The notes under the pieces were generated by a model, which was given only the letters and a program-made list of their open reading frames with translations, was not told the origin of the DNA and ran no database searches. From Sphingomonadales bacterium Ga0077531 (GTDB lineage: Bacteria; Pseudomonadota; Alphaproteobacteria; Sphingomonadales; Sphingomonadaceae), in contig LNED01000038.1 in the NCBI GenBank assembly GCA_001464915.1, forward strand, positions 62,001-126,000: DNA of 64,000 bases. The letters run 5' to 3'. The position numbers were made by a program, and so were the translations under genes. This document shows positions 48,052-56,733 of this stretch, in pieces; within the stretch, counting starts at the first letter, position 1; each line of letters begins with the position of its first letter.

Positions 48052-48698
48052 TACTCCGCTTGCGTCCAGATTGCCGCACATGGCCGCTGATTGTGCGTTT
48101 CCACAAACCGCGCGAGGTTATCCGTCCCCTCAGGCAGTTTCCAGCCGACGGTGAAGCCGAAATTGGCGAAAGCGAACATGATCAGGTCGGCAAAGGTAAA
48201 CTGGCCCAGCGCGATGTGATTGCTCTCCCCCAGAAAGCCGTCGAACATCCGCCATTTTTCGTCCGCCATCGCGAACAGTTCCGCGCCTGCCTCCGGTGAG
48301 ACGACGCTCATGCGCGGTTCGAACATCGGGCGGCCTGTGGTGGCACGGAAACCCATGGTCATTGGAACGACCACCTCTTGATCGAACAACCGCGTCCATT
48401 TGCGCACCGTGGCACGCTCCAATGGGGTTTCGCCGAACAGATTGGGGGTGGGGTGCAGTTCCTCGACATATTCGCAGATCGGCCAGCTTTCCGTGAGGCA
48501 TGTGCCGTCATCCAACTCCAGCGTCGGCGTGGTGCCGAGCGGGTTTTTGGCGACATAGCCCGCATCCTGCCGGTTCGCGCCGGTGATGATGTCGTAGTGC
48601 ACGCGCGTGAAATCGCGACCTTCCTCCAACCCCTTTTCGATCATGAACATCCGCACGAGGCGGGGATTGGGGCCAAGGCTGGAATGCAAGGTGGTCAT
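48051..48698 (-). CDS. Glutathione S-transferase
   Basis: A 215-residue GST with thioredoxin-like N-domain (TTLHSSLGPNPRLVRMFMIEKGL, KNPLGTTPTLELDDGTCLTES with the cis-Pro and glutathione-binding Glu-Ser) and an all-helical C-domain. The N-terminal Ser (SSLGPNP) is the likely thiol-activating residue. GSTs in aromatic and terpenoid clusters open epoxides, dechlorinate or isomerise. It is first of a two-gene leftward operon with an SDR and forms the right border of the catabolic island. Confidence 0.92.
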   Translation of the reverse strand: MTTLHSSLGPNPRLVRMFMIEKGLEEGRDFTRVHYDIITGANRQDAGYVAKNPLGTTPTLELDDGTCLTESWPICEYVEELHPTPNLFGETPLERATVRKWTRLFDQEVVVPMTMGFRATTGRPMFEPRMSVVSPEAGAELFAMADEKWRMFDGFLGESNHIALGQFTFADLIMFAFANFGFTVGWKLPEGTDNLARFVETHNQRPCAAIWTQAE

Positions 48699-48844
48699 GA
48701 TCGTCTCTCCCGATGGGTTTGGCGGTGGTTCTAAGGGCGCGAGGCCTGCCCGTCGCCCTCATAAATGCGCTAGGGCACGGGTGCATGACCCGCACAGAGC
48801 AAAATCGCTTGCGCGCGCGCACTGTGTTGCGCAAGTAAGGCACT

Positions 48845-49372
48845 ATGGATCAAACTATTGCATTAGCCCCCGAACCCGCCGCGCCCGATCAATCGCTTGA
48901 TGATGGCGAGCTGACCAAGCTGAACCCCAACTATGCCCATGCCCTGCGGGTGCAGACCGCGTTGATGGCGATCCCGGTGCTGATCGGGTCGCTGGTGCTT
49001 GAAGCGATCATGCGTGAAAATGCGCTGTTGCCTCCCGGCGTGATCGCCGGGCCGGTGCTGTTGATTGCGATTGCGCTTATCATCCGCATCCCCAGCCGCC
49101 GTTACAGTGCGCGCGGATACCAGATCAGCGCGGATCGGCTGCGCGTGGTGCGCGGGCTTTTGTTTCGGTACGATACCGTGGTGCCGTTCAGCCGGGTGCA
49201 GCATATTGATGTGAACCAGGGTCCGCTCGAACGGTTTTTCGGCATCGCGACCTTGACGTTGCACACGGCGGGCAATCACAATTCCAGCGTCGCCTTGCCC
49301 GGCCTAGGTGAGCCGCTGGCGCGCGAGATGCGCGAGACGATCCGTGCCCATATCCGCCGGGACAGCCTGTGA
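48845..49372 (+). CDS. Bacterial PH-domain membrane protein (YdbS-like)
   Basis: A 175-residue protein with two hydrophobic segments (ALMAIPVLIGSLVLEAI, VIAGPVLLIAIALII) followed by one bacterial PH (bPH2/DUF304) domain, ISADRLRVVRGLLFRYDTVVPFSRVQHIDVNQGPLERFFG. YdbS/YdbT pairs are membrane proteins of unclear role, in Bacillus linked to envelope stress and bacteriocin resistance. It overlaps the following larger PH protein (GTGA), so the pair is co-translated. It begins the backbone region to the right of the island. Confidence 0.88.
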   Translation: MDQTIALAPEPAAPDQSLDDGELTKLNPNYAHALRVQTALMAIPVLIGSLVLEAIMRENALLPPGVIAGPVLLIAIALIIRIPSRRYSARGYQISADRLRVVRGLLFRYDTVVPFSRVQHIDVNQGPLERFFGIATLTLHTAGNHNSSVALPGLGEPLAREMRETIRAHIRRDSL

Positions 49373-50943
49373 GCGAACACCTTCGCACTGCCCCGGTCAG
49401 CGTCGTGCTCGGCGCGATCGGCAGCTTGCGTCAGGCGATCATTCCGGCGCTGGCGATCGGATTTTCGGGCATTGGCGAAGGAATGGGTCGCGGACTGCTG
49501 GCAATCGGCGTCGGGATCGCGGCAGCGGTGATCGGCACCGTGATCAGCTACATCGGCTGGAGGCGGCTGACCTATACCATCGGTGAGACGGATATCCGGG
49601 TCGAAAGTGGCATCCTCAGCCGTTCGGCCCGGTCGGTGCCGTACGAACGGATTCAGGACGTCAGCTTGGAGGCCAAGCCCCTGCCGCGCCTGTTCGGGTT
49701 GGTGTCGGTCAAATTTGAAACGGGCGCAGGCGGGGGCGAGGATCTCAGCCTCAACTACCTGACCAAAGCCGAGGGTGAACGCCTGCGCCAATTGGTGCGC
49801 GAACGCCGCGATGATGAAGCCGCCGTGGTCGCGGCAGCCGATCCCGCTGTGCCGCAAACCGCCACCACCGATGAGGGCGATGTGCTGTTCGAGATGGGCC
49901 CGGCGCGGCTGATCAATTTCGGGCTGTTCGAATTTTCGCTGGCGATTTTCGCGGTGCTCGGCGGTCTGCTGCAATATGTCGACAATGTTTCGGATGTCGA
50001 CATCTGGAACGTCGATCTGTGGCGCGGCTGGCTGGAAGAACAGGGCAGCTTTGTCGCCAGCCTTGGCCCCTATGCGCAGGCGGCCGGGGTGGTTGCAGGC
50101 CTGTTCGGGCTGGTGATCATCGGCATGGCGAGCGGGATCATCCGCACCTTTTTGCGCGATTGGGGCTTCACGCTCACCCGTTCGGCGCGCGGGTTCCGGC
50201 GGCAGCGTGGGCTGTTCACCCGCACCGATGTGGTGATGCCCGCGCACCGGGTGCAGGCGGTGGTGATCGGCACCGGCTTTGTGCGCTACCGCTTCGGCTG
50301 GCATGGCTTGAGCTTTGTCAGCCTAGCGCAAGACGACAAGAACGAGAGCCACGTGGTCGCGCCATTCGCCACGATGGAAGAAATCGCGCCGATCGTGCGT
50401 GCGGCGGGGTTCCACCTGCCGGACGGTGGTTTGCACTGGCAGCGCGCCAGCAAGCGTCATCTGACCGATACCACCTTCACCGCCCTATTGGCCTGCGTCG
50501 TCGGGGCGGTTGCGGCGGCTTTGTTTGCGCCGTTCGGGGTTGCTTTCATCCCCTTGGGCGCGGCGGTGCTGATCGCCGGCGCGAACCTGTATGCGTGGGA
50601 GTTCCGCCGCCATGCGCTCGACGCGACGCAGATTTTCGCGACCACCGGGATGATGTCGCCCACCAGCCGGATCGCCACCCGCCTCAAATTGCATTCGGTC
50701 GAGATTGCGCAGGGGCCGCTCGCCCGGTGGCGCGGCTATGCGACGGTGAATTTGGGGCTAGCGGGGGGGACGTTTGCGATTCCGGGCGTGCCGCTTGAAG
50801 ATGCCCGAAAGCTGCGCGCCAGCGTGATCGAAACCATTGCGGCGACGGACTACTCGCGGCTCGATGCCCCGCTTGACCAGCCGCAGGATCAGGCCTTGAG
50901 CGGCGCCCAGTCGGGGTTGTCGGTGAATTTCTTGGCGACGTAG
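49369..50943 (+). CDS. Bacterial PH-domain membrane protein (YdbT-like)
   Basis: A 524-residue partner of the preceding gene, with three PH modules (YTIGETDIRVESGILSRSARSVPYERIQDV; LTRSARGFRRQRGLFTRTDVVMPAHRVQAVV; DATQIFATTGMMSPTSRIATRLKLHSVEI) separated by pairs of transmembrane segments. It starts with GTG 49369 overlapping the ydbS-like TGA. The last 55 nt overlap the convergent GNAT gene. Molecular function unknown; it should act at the inner membrane. Confidence 0.88.
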   Translation: MSEHLRTAPVSVVLGAIGSLRQAIIPALAIGFSGIGEGMGRGLLAIGVGIAAAVIGTVISYIGWRRLTYTIGETDIRVESGILSRSARSVPYERIQDVSLEAKPLPRLFGLVSVKFETGAGGGEDLSLNYLTKAEGERLRQLVRERRDDEAAVVAAADPAVPQTATTDEGDVLFEMGPARLINFGLFEFSLAIFAVLGGLLQYVDNVSDVDIWNVDLWRGWLEEQGSFVASLGPYAQAAGVVAGLFGLVIIGMASGIIRTFLRDWGFTLTRSARGFRRQRGLFTRTDVVMPAHRVQAVVIGTGFVRYRFGWHGLSFVSLAQDDKNESHVVAPFATMEEIAPIVRAAGFHLPDGGLHWQRASKRHLTDTTFTALLACVVGAVAAALFAPFGVAFIPLGAAVLIAGANLYAWEFRRHALDATQIFATTGMMSPTSRIATRLKLHSVEIAQGPLARWRGYATVNLGLAGGTFAIPGVPLEDARKLRASVIETIAATDYSRLDAPLDQPQDQALSGAQSGLSVNFLAT

Positions 50944-51206
50944 GAACAGTCGGGGCGGATCAGGAAATCCTGCCGCTGGGCATCGTCAATCAAGCGATCA
51001 ACCAAGGCCGCCGCCACCCCGCGCCCACCAATCGCGCGCGGCACGATGGTGTGCGCGGCGACCCGCACTTCAGTGCCATCGCGCTCCCCGCCCGGTTCCC
51101 ATTCGAGATAGCCTTCTTCAGCCGCGCCTTCGAGCACCGCGACATAGCGACCGCCCTGGCCGGTGACGTGGTGGGTGATTGTCAGCTTTAAGCTTTGATC
51201 GTTCAT
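50889..51206 (-). CDS. GNAT-family N-acetyltransferase (small, NATD1-like)
   Basis: A 105-residue minimal GNAT: AAEEGYLEWEP, HTIVPRAIGGRGVAAALVDRLIDDAQ (the acetyl-CoA-binding R/Q-x-x-G-x-G/A segment, here IGGRGVA) and the family-typical ending RPDCSYVAKKFTDNPDWAPL. ATG 51206 follows GGGAG. Substrate unknown. Its 3' end overlaps the YdbT-like gene on the other strand by 55 bp, longer than the other convergent overlaps here. Confidence 0.87.
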   Translation of the reverse strand: MNDQSLKLTITHHVTGQGGRYVAVLEGAAEEGYLEWEPGGERDGTEVRVAAHTIVPRAIGGRGVAAALVDRLIDDAQRQDFLIRPDCSYVAKKFTDNPDWAPLKA

Positions 51207-51259
51207 GCCGGTCTGCTCCCACTTGTCATGCCCGCGCTGGCGGTTAGAGGCGTTTGGCC

Positions 51260-52279
51260 ATGACCCTTGCCAAACCCTTCCTGTCCGACAATGCCGCTGC
51301 CGTCCACCCCAAGCTGTGGGAGGCGATGCGCGCGGCCGACGCGCCCGACAATCCCTATGATGGCGATGCACTATCGGGGGGATTGGACGCGCGCTTTACC
51401 GCGTTGTTCGGGCGCGAATGTGCCGCGCTGTGGGTGGCGACCGGAACAGCGGCGAATTGTCTGGCGCTCGCCACGATGTGCGCGCCGCACGGCGGGGTGG
51501 TGTGCCACCGTGAGGCGCATATCGAGGTTGATGAAGGCGGTGCGCCGGGGTTCTACCTCCACGGCGCGAAACTGATGCATGCCGACGGCGATGGCGCCAA
51601 GTTGACGCCTGCCGATCTCGCCGCGGTGATCGATCCGATTCGCAACGATGTGCATCAGGTGCAGCCGCATGCCATCGCGATCACGCAGGCAAGCGAATAT
51701 GGCCGCGCCTACACGCCGCAAGAACTCGCGGCGCTGGGTGCATTTGCCAAGGAGCGGCGGCTGGGCTTGCACATGGACGGGGCGCGGTTCGCCAATGCGG
51801 CGGCGCACCTTGGCGGTTCGCCCGAGGATGCGGCGCGCGCGGCCGCCGGCCCGGTCGATAGCCTCGCCTTCGGCTTCATCAAGAACGGCGGGATGGGTGC
51901 GGAGGCCGTGGTGCTGTTCGATCCCGAAGCCGCGATGCAAGTCCGCTATCGCCGCAAGCGCGCCGGGCATCTGCAATGCAAGGGCCGCTATCTCGCCGCA
52001 CAGATCATCGCGATGCTCGACGATGGGCTGTGGCTCGCCAATGCGGCCCACGCCAATGCCGCCGCGCGCGAAGTCGCGGCAGGGTGCGCCGATCGCCTGC
52101 TCCACCCGGTCGAAGCGAATGAGCTGTTCGTGCGCTTGAACGAGTCCGAGCGTGCCGCGCTCAGGGCGCAGGATTTCGCGTTCTATGATTGGGGGCCGGA
52201 ATCGGCCCGCTTCGTCACTGCATGGAACACCCGCGCTGAAGACGCGCAGGCATTGGGCAAGGCCATCGCCGCGTTATGA
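51260..52279 (+). CDS. Low-specificity L-threonine aldolase (PLP)
   Basis: A 339-residue PLP fold-type I enzyme: FLSDNAAAVHPKLWEAM, ATGTAANCLAL, CHREAHIEVDE, GLHMDGARFANA with the PLP-binding Asp, and Lys208 in AFGFIKNGGMGAEA as the Schiff-base lysine. It cleaves L-threonine or related beta-hydroxy amino acids to glycine and an aldehyde. The Lys-Asn-Gly context places it with low-specificity bacterial aldolases. ATG 51260 is used; the upstream TTG is weaker. It overlaps the EamA transporter gene by 4 nt (ATGA). Confidence 0.92.
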   Translation: MTLAKPFLSDNAAAVHPKLWEAMRAADAPDNPYDGDALSGGLDARFTALFGRECAALWVATGTAANCLALATMCAPHGGVVCHREAHIEVDEGGAPGFYLHGAKLMHADGDGAKLTPADLAAVIDPIRNDVHQVQPHAIAITQASEYGRAYTPQELAALGAFAKERRLGLHMDGARFANAAAHLGGSPEDAARAAAGPVDSLAFGFIKNGGMGAEAVVLFDPEAAMQVRYRRKRAGHLQCKGRYLAAQIIAMLDDGLWLANAAHANAAAREVAAGCADRLLHPVEANELFVRLNESERAALRAQDFAFYDWGPESARFVTAWNTRAEDAQALGKAIAAL

Positions 52280-53202
52280 CCCAAGCCGCCGCGCCGGAGT
52301 TGTCTGGCCCTTCCATGCTCAGCCCCCGCGTGCTGATCCCCTTCATGCTGACCGGCACGATCTGGGGTTCAACCTGGTTCGTGATCACCGGCCAGATTTC
52401 CGATGTGCCCGCCGCGTGGGGGGTGTTCTACCGCTTCATGCTGGCGACCCCGGCCTTGTTCGTACTCGCAGTGGTGATGGGCAACCGGCTACGGCTGAAC
52501 CGGCCCGAACACCTGTTGGCGTTCGGCGTTGGGATTGCGCAGTTCAGCGGCAATTTCCTGTTCGTCTATCACGCTGAGGCACACATTACGTCGGGCATCG
52601 TCGCGGTGATGTTTGCGCTGTTGATGGTGCCCAATGCGGTGTTCGCGAACATATTCATTGGCGAGAAAGTGCAGCCCGGATTTATCGGCGGGAGCCTTGT
52701 GGCGATTGTGGGCGTGGCGCTGCTGCTGGTGCACGAATGGCGCGTTGCCCCGCTGGATGGCAACGTGGGCCTCGGGATCGTGCTGGCGATTGGCGGAATG
52801 CTGGCGGCTTCGATCGCCAATGTGGTGCAGGCCAACCCGACCGGGCGCGGGGTGCCGATGGTGAGCTTTCTGGCGTGGGCAATGGTTTACGGCACGCTGT
52901 TCGATCTGGCTTTTGCGTTGATCACGGTCGGCCCGCCGGTCGTGCCGCAGGCGTGGCAGTTCTGGGCGGGGACCGCCTATCTCGCCATCATCGGATCGGT
53001 GGTGACCTTTCCGCTGCACTACAATCTCGTGCGCGAGATTGGCGCGGGGCGCACGGCCTATAACGGGATCGTCACCGTATGCGTGGCGATGCTGCTATCG
53101 ACGCTGTTCGAAGGCTATCGCTGGACGTGGCTCACTGCGATAGGCGCGGCGCTGGCACTGCTGGGGATGGGGCTGGCGTTGCGGTCAAAGCAGCGCCGCT
53201 AA
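52276..53202 (+). CDS. EamA/DMT-family transporter
   Basis: A 308-residue membrane protein with two EamA repeats and about 10 hydrophobic segments (MLTGTIWGSTWFVITGQ at the start, AYNGIVTVCVAMLLSTLFEGY in the second repeat). Members export amino acids or other small metabolites. It is co-translated with threonine aldolase (ATGA overlap), so an amino acid-related substrate is plausible. Its 3' end overlaps the convergent epimerase gene by 18 bp. Confidence 0.9.
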   Translation: MTQAAAPELSGPSMLSPRVLIPFMLTGTIWGSTWFVITGQISDVPAAWGVFYRFMLATPALFVLAVVMGNRLRLNRPEHLLAFGVGIAQFSGNFLFVYHAEAHITSGIVAVMFALLMVPNAVFANIFIGEKVQPGFIGGSLVAIVGVALLLVHEWRVAPLDGNVGLGIVLAIGGMLAASIANVVQANPTGRGVPMVSFLAWAMVYGTLFDLAFALITVGPPVVPQAWQFWAGTAYLAIIGSVVTFPLHYNLVREIGAGRTAYNGIVTVCVAMLLSTLFEGYRWTWLTAIGAALALLGMGLALRSKQRR

Positions 53203-53979
53203 GCCTTCGACATAGGTCGGGAAACGCGGCCGCCAGCCCAGCACGCGCTTGGCCTTGCCATTGGCGACCCGGCGGTTTTCGGCATAGAACCCGCGCGCCA
53301 TTTCGGAGAGGTTGGCTTCTTCCAAAGTCTCCAGCGGGGGCGGCTCCAGCCCCAGCAGGCGGCAGGCGTGTTCGGTGACTTCATTGCCGCTCGCAGGCAA
53401 ATCATCGCCAAGGTTATAGGCACCCGGCGGCGCATCGTGCACCATCGCTGCCACCACGCCGCTGACAATGTCATCGACATGGACGCGGCTGAAGACCTGG
53501 TCCGGTAAGTCGATGCGCCGCGCCTTGCCCTCCCGCACCCGGTCGAGCGCGCTGCGGCCCGGCCCGTAGATGCCGGGCAGGCGGAACACCCTAGCTCCCA
53601 TGCCAAGCCACGCCAGTTCAGCTTCGGCGCGGGCGTTGCGGCGGCCTTCGCCCGATTGGGCGATGGTCGGGGTCGCCTCGTCAACCCACGCGCCTTGCTT
53701 GTCGCCGTAAACTCCGGTCGAGGATAGGTAGAACAGCGGCTTGCCCGTCAGCGCATCGCCATAGTCATCGAGCACGGGATCACTGCCGGTGGTTCGGTCG
53801 GGCGGGACAGACGAAAGGATGTGCGTCGCCTTGCCCAGCGCGCCCAGCACCGCATCAAAATCAGCAAAGGCGATATCGCCAGCACTGCCGGTCGCGCTGA
53901 CATGCCACCCGCGCTCCCGCATCGCAGCGGCAATGCGCGCAGCGGTGTAGCCGAGGCCAAAGATCAGGAGATTGTTCAT
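53185..53979 (-). CDS. NAD-dependent epimerase/dehydratase-like protein (YeeZ-like)
   Basis: A 264-residue extended-SDR protein beginning NLLIFGLGYTAARIA, the GxGYxxxxIA motif of YeeZ-like proteins. It also has YLSSTGVYGDKQGAWVDE, where Tyr in GVYG is the usual catalytic Tyr but the following Lys is three residues on (YGDK), and FRLPGIYGPGRS. ATG 53979 follows AAGGTGAGAGG; the track's longer form reads through the repeat element. Substrate unknown. It is convergent with the EamA gene and divergent from pepN. Confidence 0.88.
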   Translation of the reverse strand: MNNLLIFGLGYTAARIAAAMRERGWHVSATGSAGDIAFADFDAVLGALGKATHILSSVPPDRTTGSDPVLDDYGDALTGKPLFYLSSTGVYGDKQGAWVDEATPTIAQSGEGRRNARAEAELAWLGMGARVFRLPGIYGPGRSALDRVREGKARRIDLPDQVFSRVHVDDIVSGVVAAMVHDAPPGAYNLGDDLPASGNEVTEHACRLLGLEPPPLETLEEANLSEMARGFYAENRRVANGKAKRVLGWRPRFPTYVEGLAALL

Positions 53980-53992
53980 GCCTCTCACCTTG

Positions 53993-54057
53993 CCGTTCGC
54001 CCCGAGCAAAGTCGAGAGGTCGGGCGAATGTGTCTCGACTACGCTCGACACGAACGG
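53993..54057. repeat. Sphingomonad-type intergenic inverted repeat
   Basis: A left arm CCGTTCGCCCCGAGCAAAGTCGAG (53993-54016, quoted here only as an imperfect match) pairs with the right arm at 54034-54057, which ends CGCTCGACACGAACGG, with about five mismatches over 24 positions and a 17-nt centre. Translations of this element (VERSRDTF, LDFARGER) are familiar false ORF content in sphingomonad genomes. It sits between the divergent epimerase and pepN genes and is probably a REP-like dispersed element. No second copy was noticed in the window. Confidence 0.7.
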
Positions 54058-54071
54058 GTAGAGAGCGCGTC

Positions 54072-56732
54072 ATGGACATCGCAACCACCCCCATCAGCCC
54101 CGAAGCCAACCCCGAACTCGCGGATGCCGCGCCGACCCCGCACGCACCGCCTGTCATTCTGCGCGAGGATTATCGCCCGTTCGGCTGGTTGGTGCCCGAT
54201 GTGAAACTCGATTTCGCGCTTGGCATCAATGCTACCCGCGTTCGCGCCGAACTGACGGTGCAGCGCAATGCGCGGGCTGATCATGCCGATACGATCCGCC
54301 TCAATGGCGACAGCCTCACGCCGCTTTCGGTAATGGTCGATGGCGTGCCTGCCGATTGGCGCATGGACGGGGCCGACCTGATCGTGCCGTTGCGGGAGGA
54401 CAGCCACCTGATCGTGGTAGAAACCGAAATCGACCCCGCGGCCAACACCCAGCTGATGGGGCTTTATGCCTCGGGCGGGATGCTCTGCACCCAATGCGAG
54501 GCCGAAGGCTTCCGCCGCATCACCTTCTTCCCTGATCGTCCCGATGTACTGTCGACATATTCGGTGCGGATGACGGGCGATAAGGCCGCTTTCCCGGTGC
54601 TGCTGTGCAATGGCAACCGCACGGCGGCGGGCGATAATTCCGATGGCACCCACTGGGCCGAATGGCACGACCCTTGGCCCAAGCCGTCCTATCTCTTCGC
54701 GCTGGTCGCGGGCGATCTGGTCGCCAACTCCAAGCCTTTCACCACGGTTTCGGGCCGCGAAGTCGAATGCAACGTCTGGGTGCGCGCCGAAGACATCGCC
54801 CGCACCGATCACGCGGTCGAATCGCTCCACCGTTCGATGGCGTGGGACGAGCAGGTGTTCGGGCGCGAATATGATCTTGATCTCTACAACATCGTCGCGG
54901 TCAGCGATTTCAACATGGGGGCGATGGAGAACAAGGGCCTCAACGTCTTCAACACCAAATATGTACTGGCCGACCCCGACACCGCCACAGATGCCGATTT
55001 TGACGCGGTCGAAGGCGTGATCGCCCACGAATATTTTCACAACTGGTCAGGCAACCGCGTGACCTGCCGCGACTGGTTCCAGCTGAGCCTCAAGGAAGGT
55101 TTCACCGTGCTGCGCGATCAGCTTTTCTCGCAGGATATGCGGGGCGAGGCGGTCAAGCGGATTGAGGATGTGCGGATCCTGCGCGCGGCGCAGTTCCCTG
55201 AGGATGGCGGGCCGCTCGCCCACCCGATCCGGCCCGACAGCTACCGCGAGATCAGCAATTTCTACACCGCGACGATCTATAACAAGGGCGCCGAAGTCAT
55301 CCGCATGATGCGGACGATGTGCTGCGTCGAGCGGTTCCGCGCTGGCACCGACCTCTATTTCGACCGCCACGACGGCCAAGCTGCGACGTGCGAGGATTTC
55401 GTCAAGGCGATTGAGGATGGCGCGGGCCTCGACCTCACCCAGTTCCGGCGCTGGTATTCGCAGGCCGGAACGCCGCGCGTCACCGTGCGCCAAGCGGTGG
55501 ATGGCGATGCGCTCACGCTTACCTTCAAACAGCACGTGCCTGCCACCCCCGGCCAACTCGACAAGCTGCCAATGCCGATCCCGCTGCGGGTTGCGGTGCA
55601 TTCGCGTTCAGGCGCTCTCGGTGCAGAGCAGTTGATCGTGCTGACCGAGGTGGATCAGAGTGTCTCCCTGCCGCTCACGGGCCCCGATCCGGTGGTATCG
55701 ATCAACCGCGGCTTCACCGCCCCGGTGGTGATTGATCGCAGCCTGGCGCGCGAAGACCTCGTGTTCCTCGCCGCTTTCGATAACGACCCCTTCGCCCGCT
55801 CCGAAGCCTTGCAGGAACTGGCGGTCAGCCACCTCGTCGGCACGGCAAGTGGCGAATTGTCGGCAGACGATCGGGCCGCAGGCGAAGCCGCGATCATCGG
55901 CGCTTTCCGCTCGAGCATCGCAGATGGCGCGCTCGACGATGCAATGCGCGGCGAACTGCTGCTGCTGCCTTCCGAAACCTATCTGTTTGAAGTGATGGCC
56001 ACGGGCGCGCGGCTGGCCGATCCCGGCGCGATCCACGCCGCACGCGAAGGATTGAAGGCAGCCATCGGCACCGCGCTGGCCGAGGAACTGCTGGCGCTGC
56101 ACGCCCGCGCTTCGGCGGTCACGCTGGACGATCCGGCAGGCAGGGGTGCGCGCAAGGTCAAAACCACCGCGCTCGCGCTGATTGCCGCTGCCGATCCGGC
56201 GCTCGCCGCCACGCTCGCCGCTGCGCAATATGATGCTGCCGACAACATGACCGACCGGCAGGGCGCTCTGATGGTGCTGTGCGGGCTCGATTGTCCGCAG
56301 CGGGCTGAGCGACTGGCATCGTTCTATCAACGTTACACCGGCAATGATCTGGTAATCGACAAGTGGTTCACCTTGCAGGCCCTCTCGCTCCACCCACAAG
56401 TGATCGCGCAGGTACGCGCGCTGGCCGAGCATCCCGATTTCACGATGAAGAACCCCAACCGCGTCCGATCGCTCCACATGGCGTTTGCGGGCAATCCCAA
56501 GGGGTTTCACGCGGCGAGCGGCGAAGGCTATCGGATGGTGGCTGATGTGATCCTCGCGCTCGATCCGATCAACCCGCAGACCGCCGCCCGGTTTGTGCCC
56601 TCACTCGGGCGGTGGCGGCGGATTGAGCCAGTGCGCGCTGGGCTGATGAAGGGCGAGCTTGAACGGATCATGGCGGCGGGCAACCTGTCGCGCGATACGT
56701 TTGAACAGGTCAGCCGCAGTCTTGAGGGGTGA
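54072..56732 (+). CDS. pepN: Aminopeptidase N (M1 zinc metallopeptidase)
   Basis: An 886-residue gluzincin that removes N-terminal amino acids from peptides in the cytoplasm. The exopeptidase motif NMGAMENKGLN begins at residue 281. The zinc site is His319-Glu320-x2-His323 (HEYFH) with the third ligand Glu342 (SLKEGF), 19 residues on. The C-terminal helical domain of the E. coli PepN type is complete. ATG 54072 is chosen because the track's GTG 54030 lies in the inverted repeat. It is coupled to the following laccase-domain gene, whose GTG starts two bases after its stop. Confidence 0.95.
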   Translation: MDIATTPISPEANPELADAAPTPHAPPVILREDYRPFGWLVPDVKLDFALGINATRVRAELTVQRNARADHADTIRLNGDSLTPLSVMVDGVPADWRMDGADLIVPLREDSHLIVVETEIDPAANTQLMGLYASGGMLCTQCEAEGFRRITFFPDRPDVLSTYSVRMTGDKAAFPVLLCNGNRTAAGDNSDGTHWAEWHDPWPKPSYLFALVAGDLVANSKPFTTVSGREVECNVWVRAEDIARTDHAVESLHRSMAWDEQVFGREYDLDLYNIVAVSDFNMGAMENKGLNVFNTKYVLADPDTATDADFDAVEGVIAHEYFHNWSGNRVTCRDWFQLSLKEGFTVLRDQLFSQDMRGEAVKRIEDVRILRAAQFPEDGGPLAHPIRPDSYREISNFYTATIYNKGAEVIRMMRTMCCVERFRAGTDLYFDRHDGQAATCEDFVKAIEDGAGLDLTQFRRWYSQAGTPRVTVRQAVDGDALTLTFKQHVPATPGQLDKLPMPIPLRVAVHSRSGALGAEQLIVLTEVDQSVSLPLTGPDPVVSINRGFTAPVVIDRSLAREDLVFLAAFDNDPFARSEALQELAVSHLVGTASGELSADDRAAGEAAIIGAFRSSIADGALDDAMRGELLLLPSETYLFEVMATGARLADPGAIHAAREGLKAAIGTALAEELLALHARASAVTLDDPAGRGARKVKTTALALIAAADPALAATLAAAQYDAADNMTDRQGALMVLCGLDCPQRAERLASFYQRYTGNDLVIDKWFTLQALSLHPQVIAQVRALAEHPDFTMKNPNRVRSLHMAFAGNPKGFHAASGEGYRMVADVILALDPINPQTAARFVPSLGRWRRIEPVRAGLMKGELERIMAAGNLSRDTFEQVSRSLEG

Positions 56733-56733
56733 G

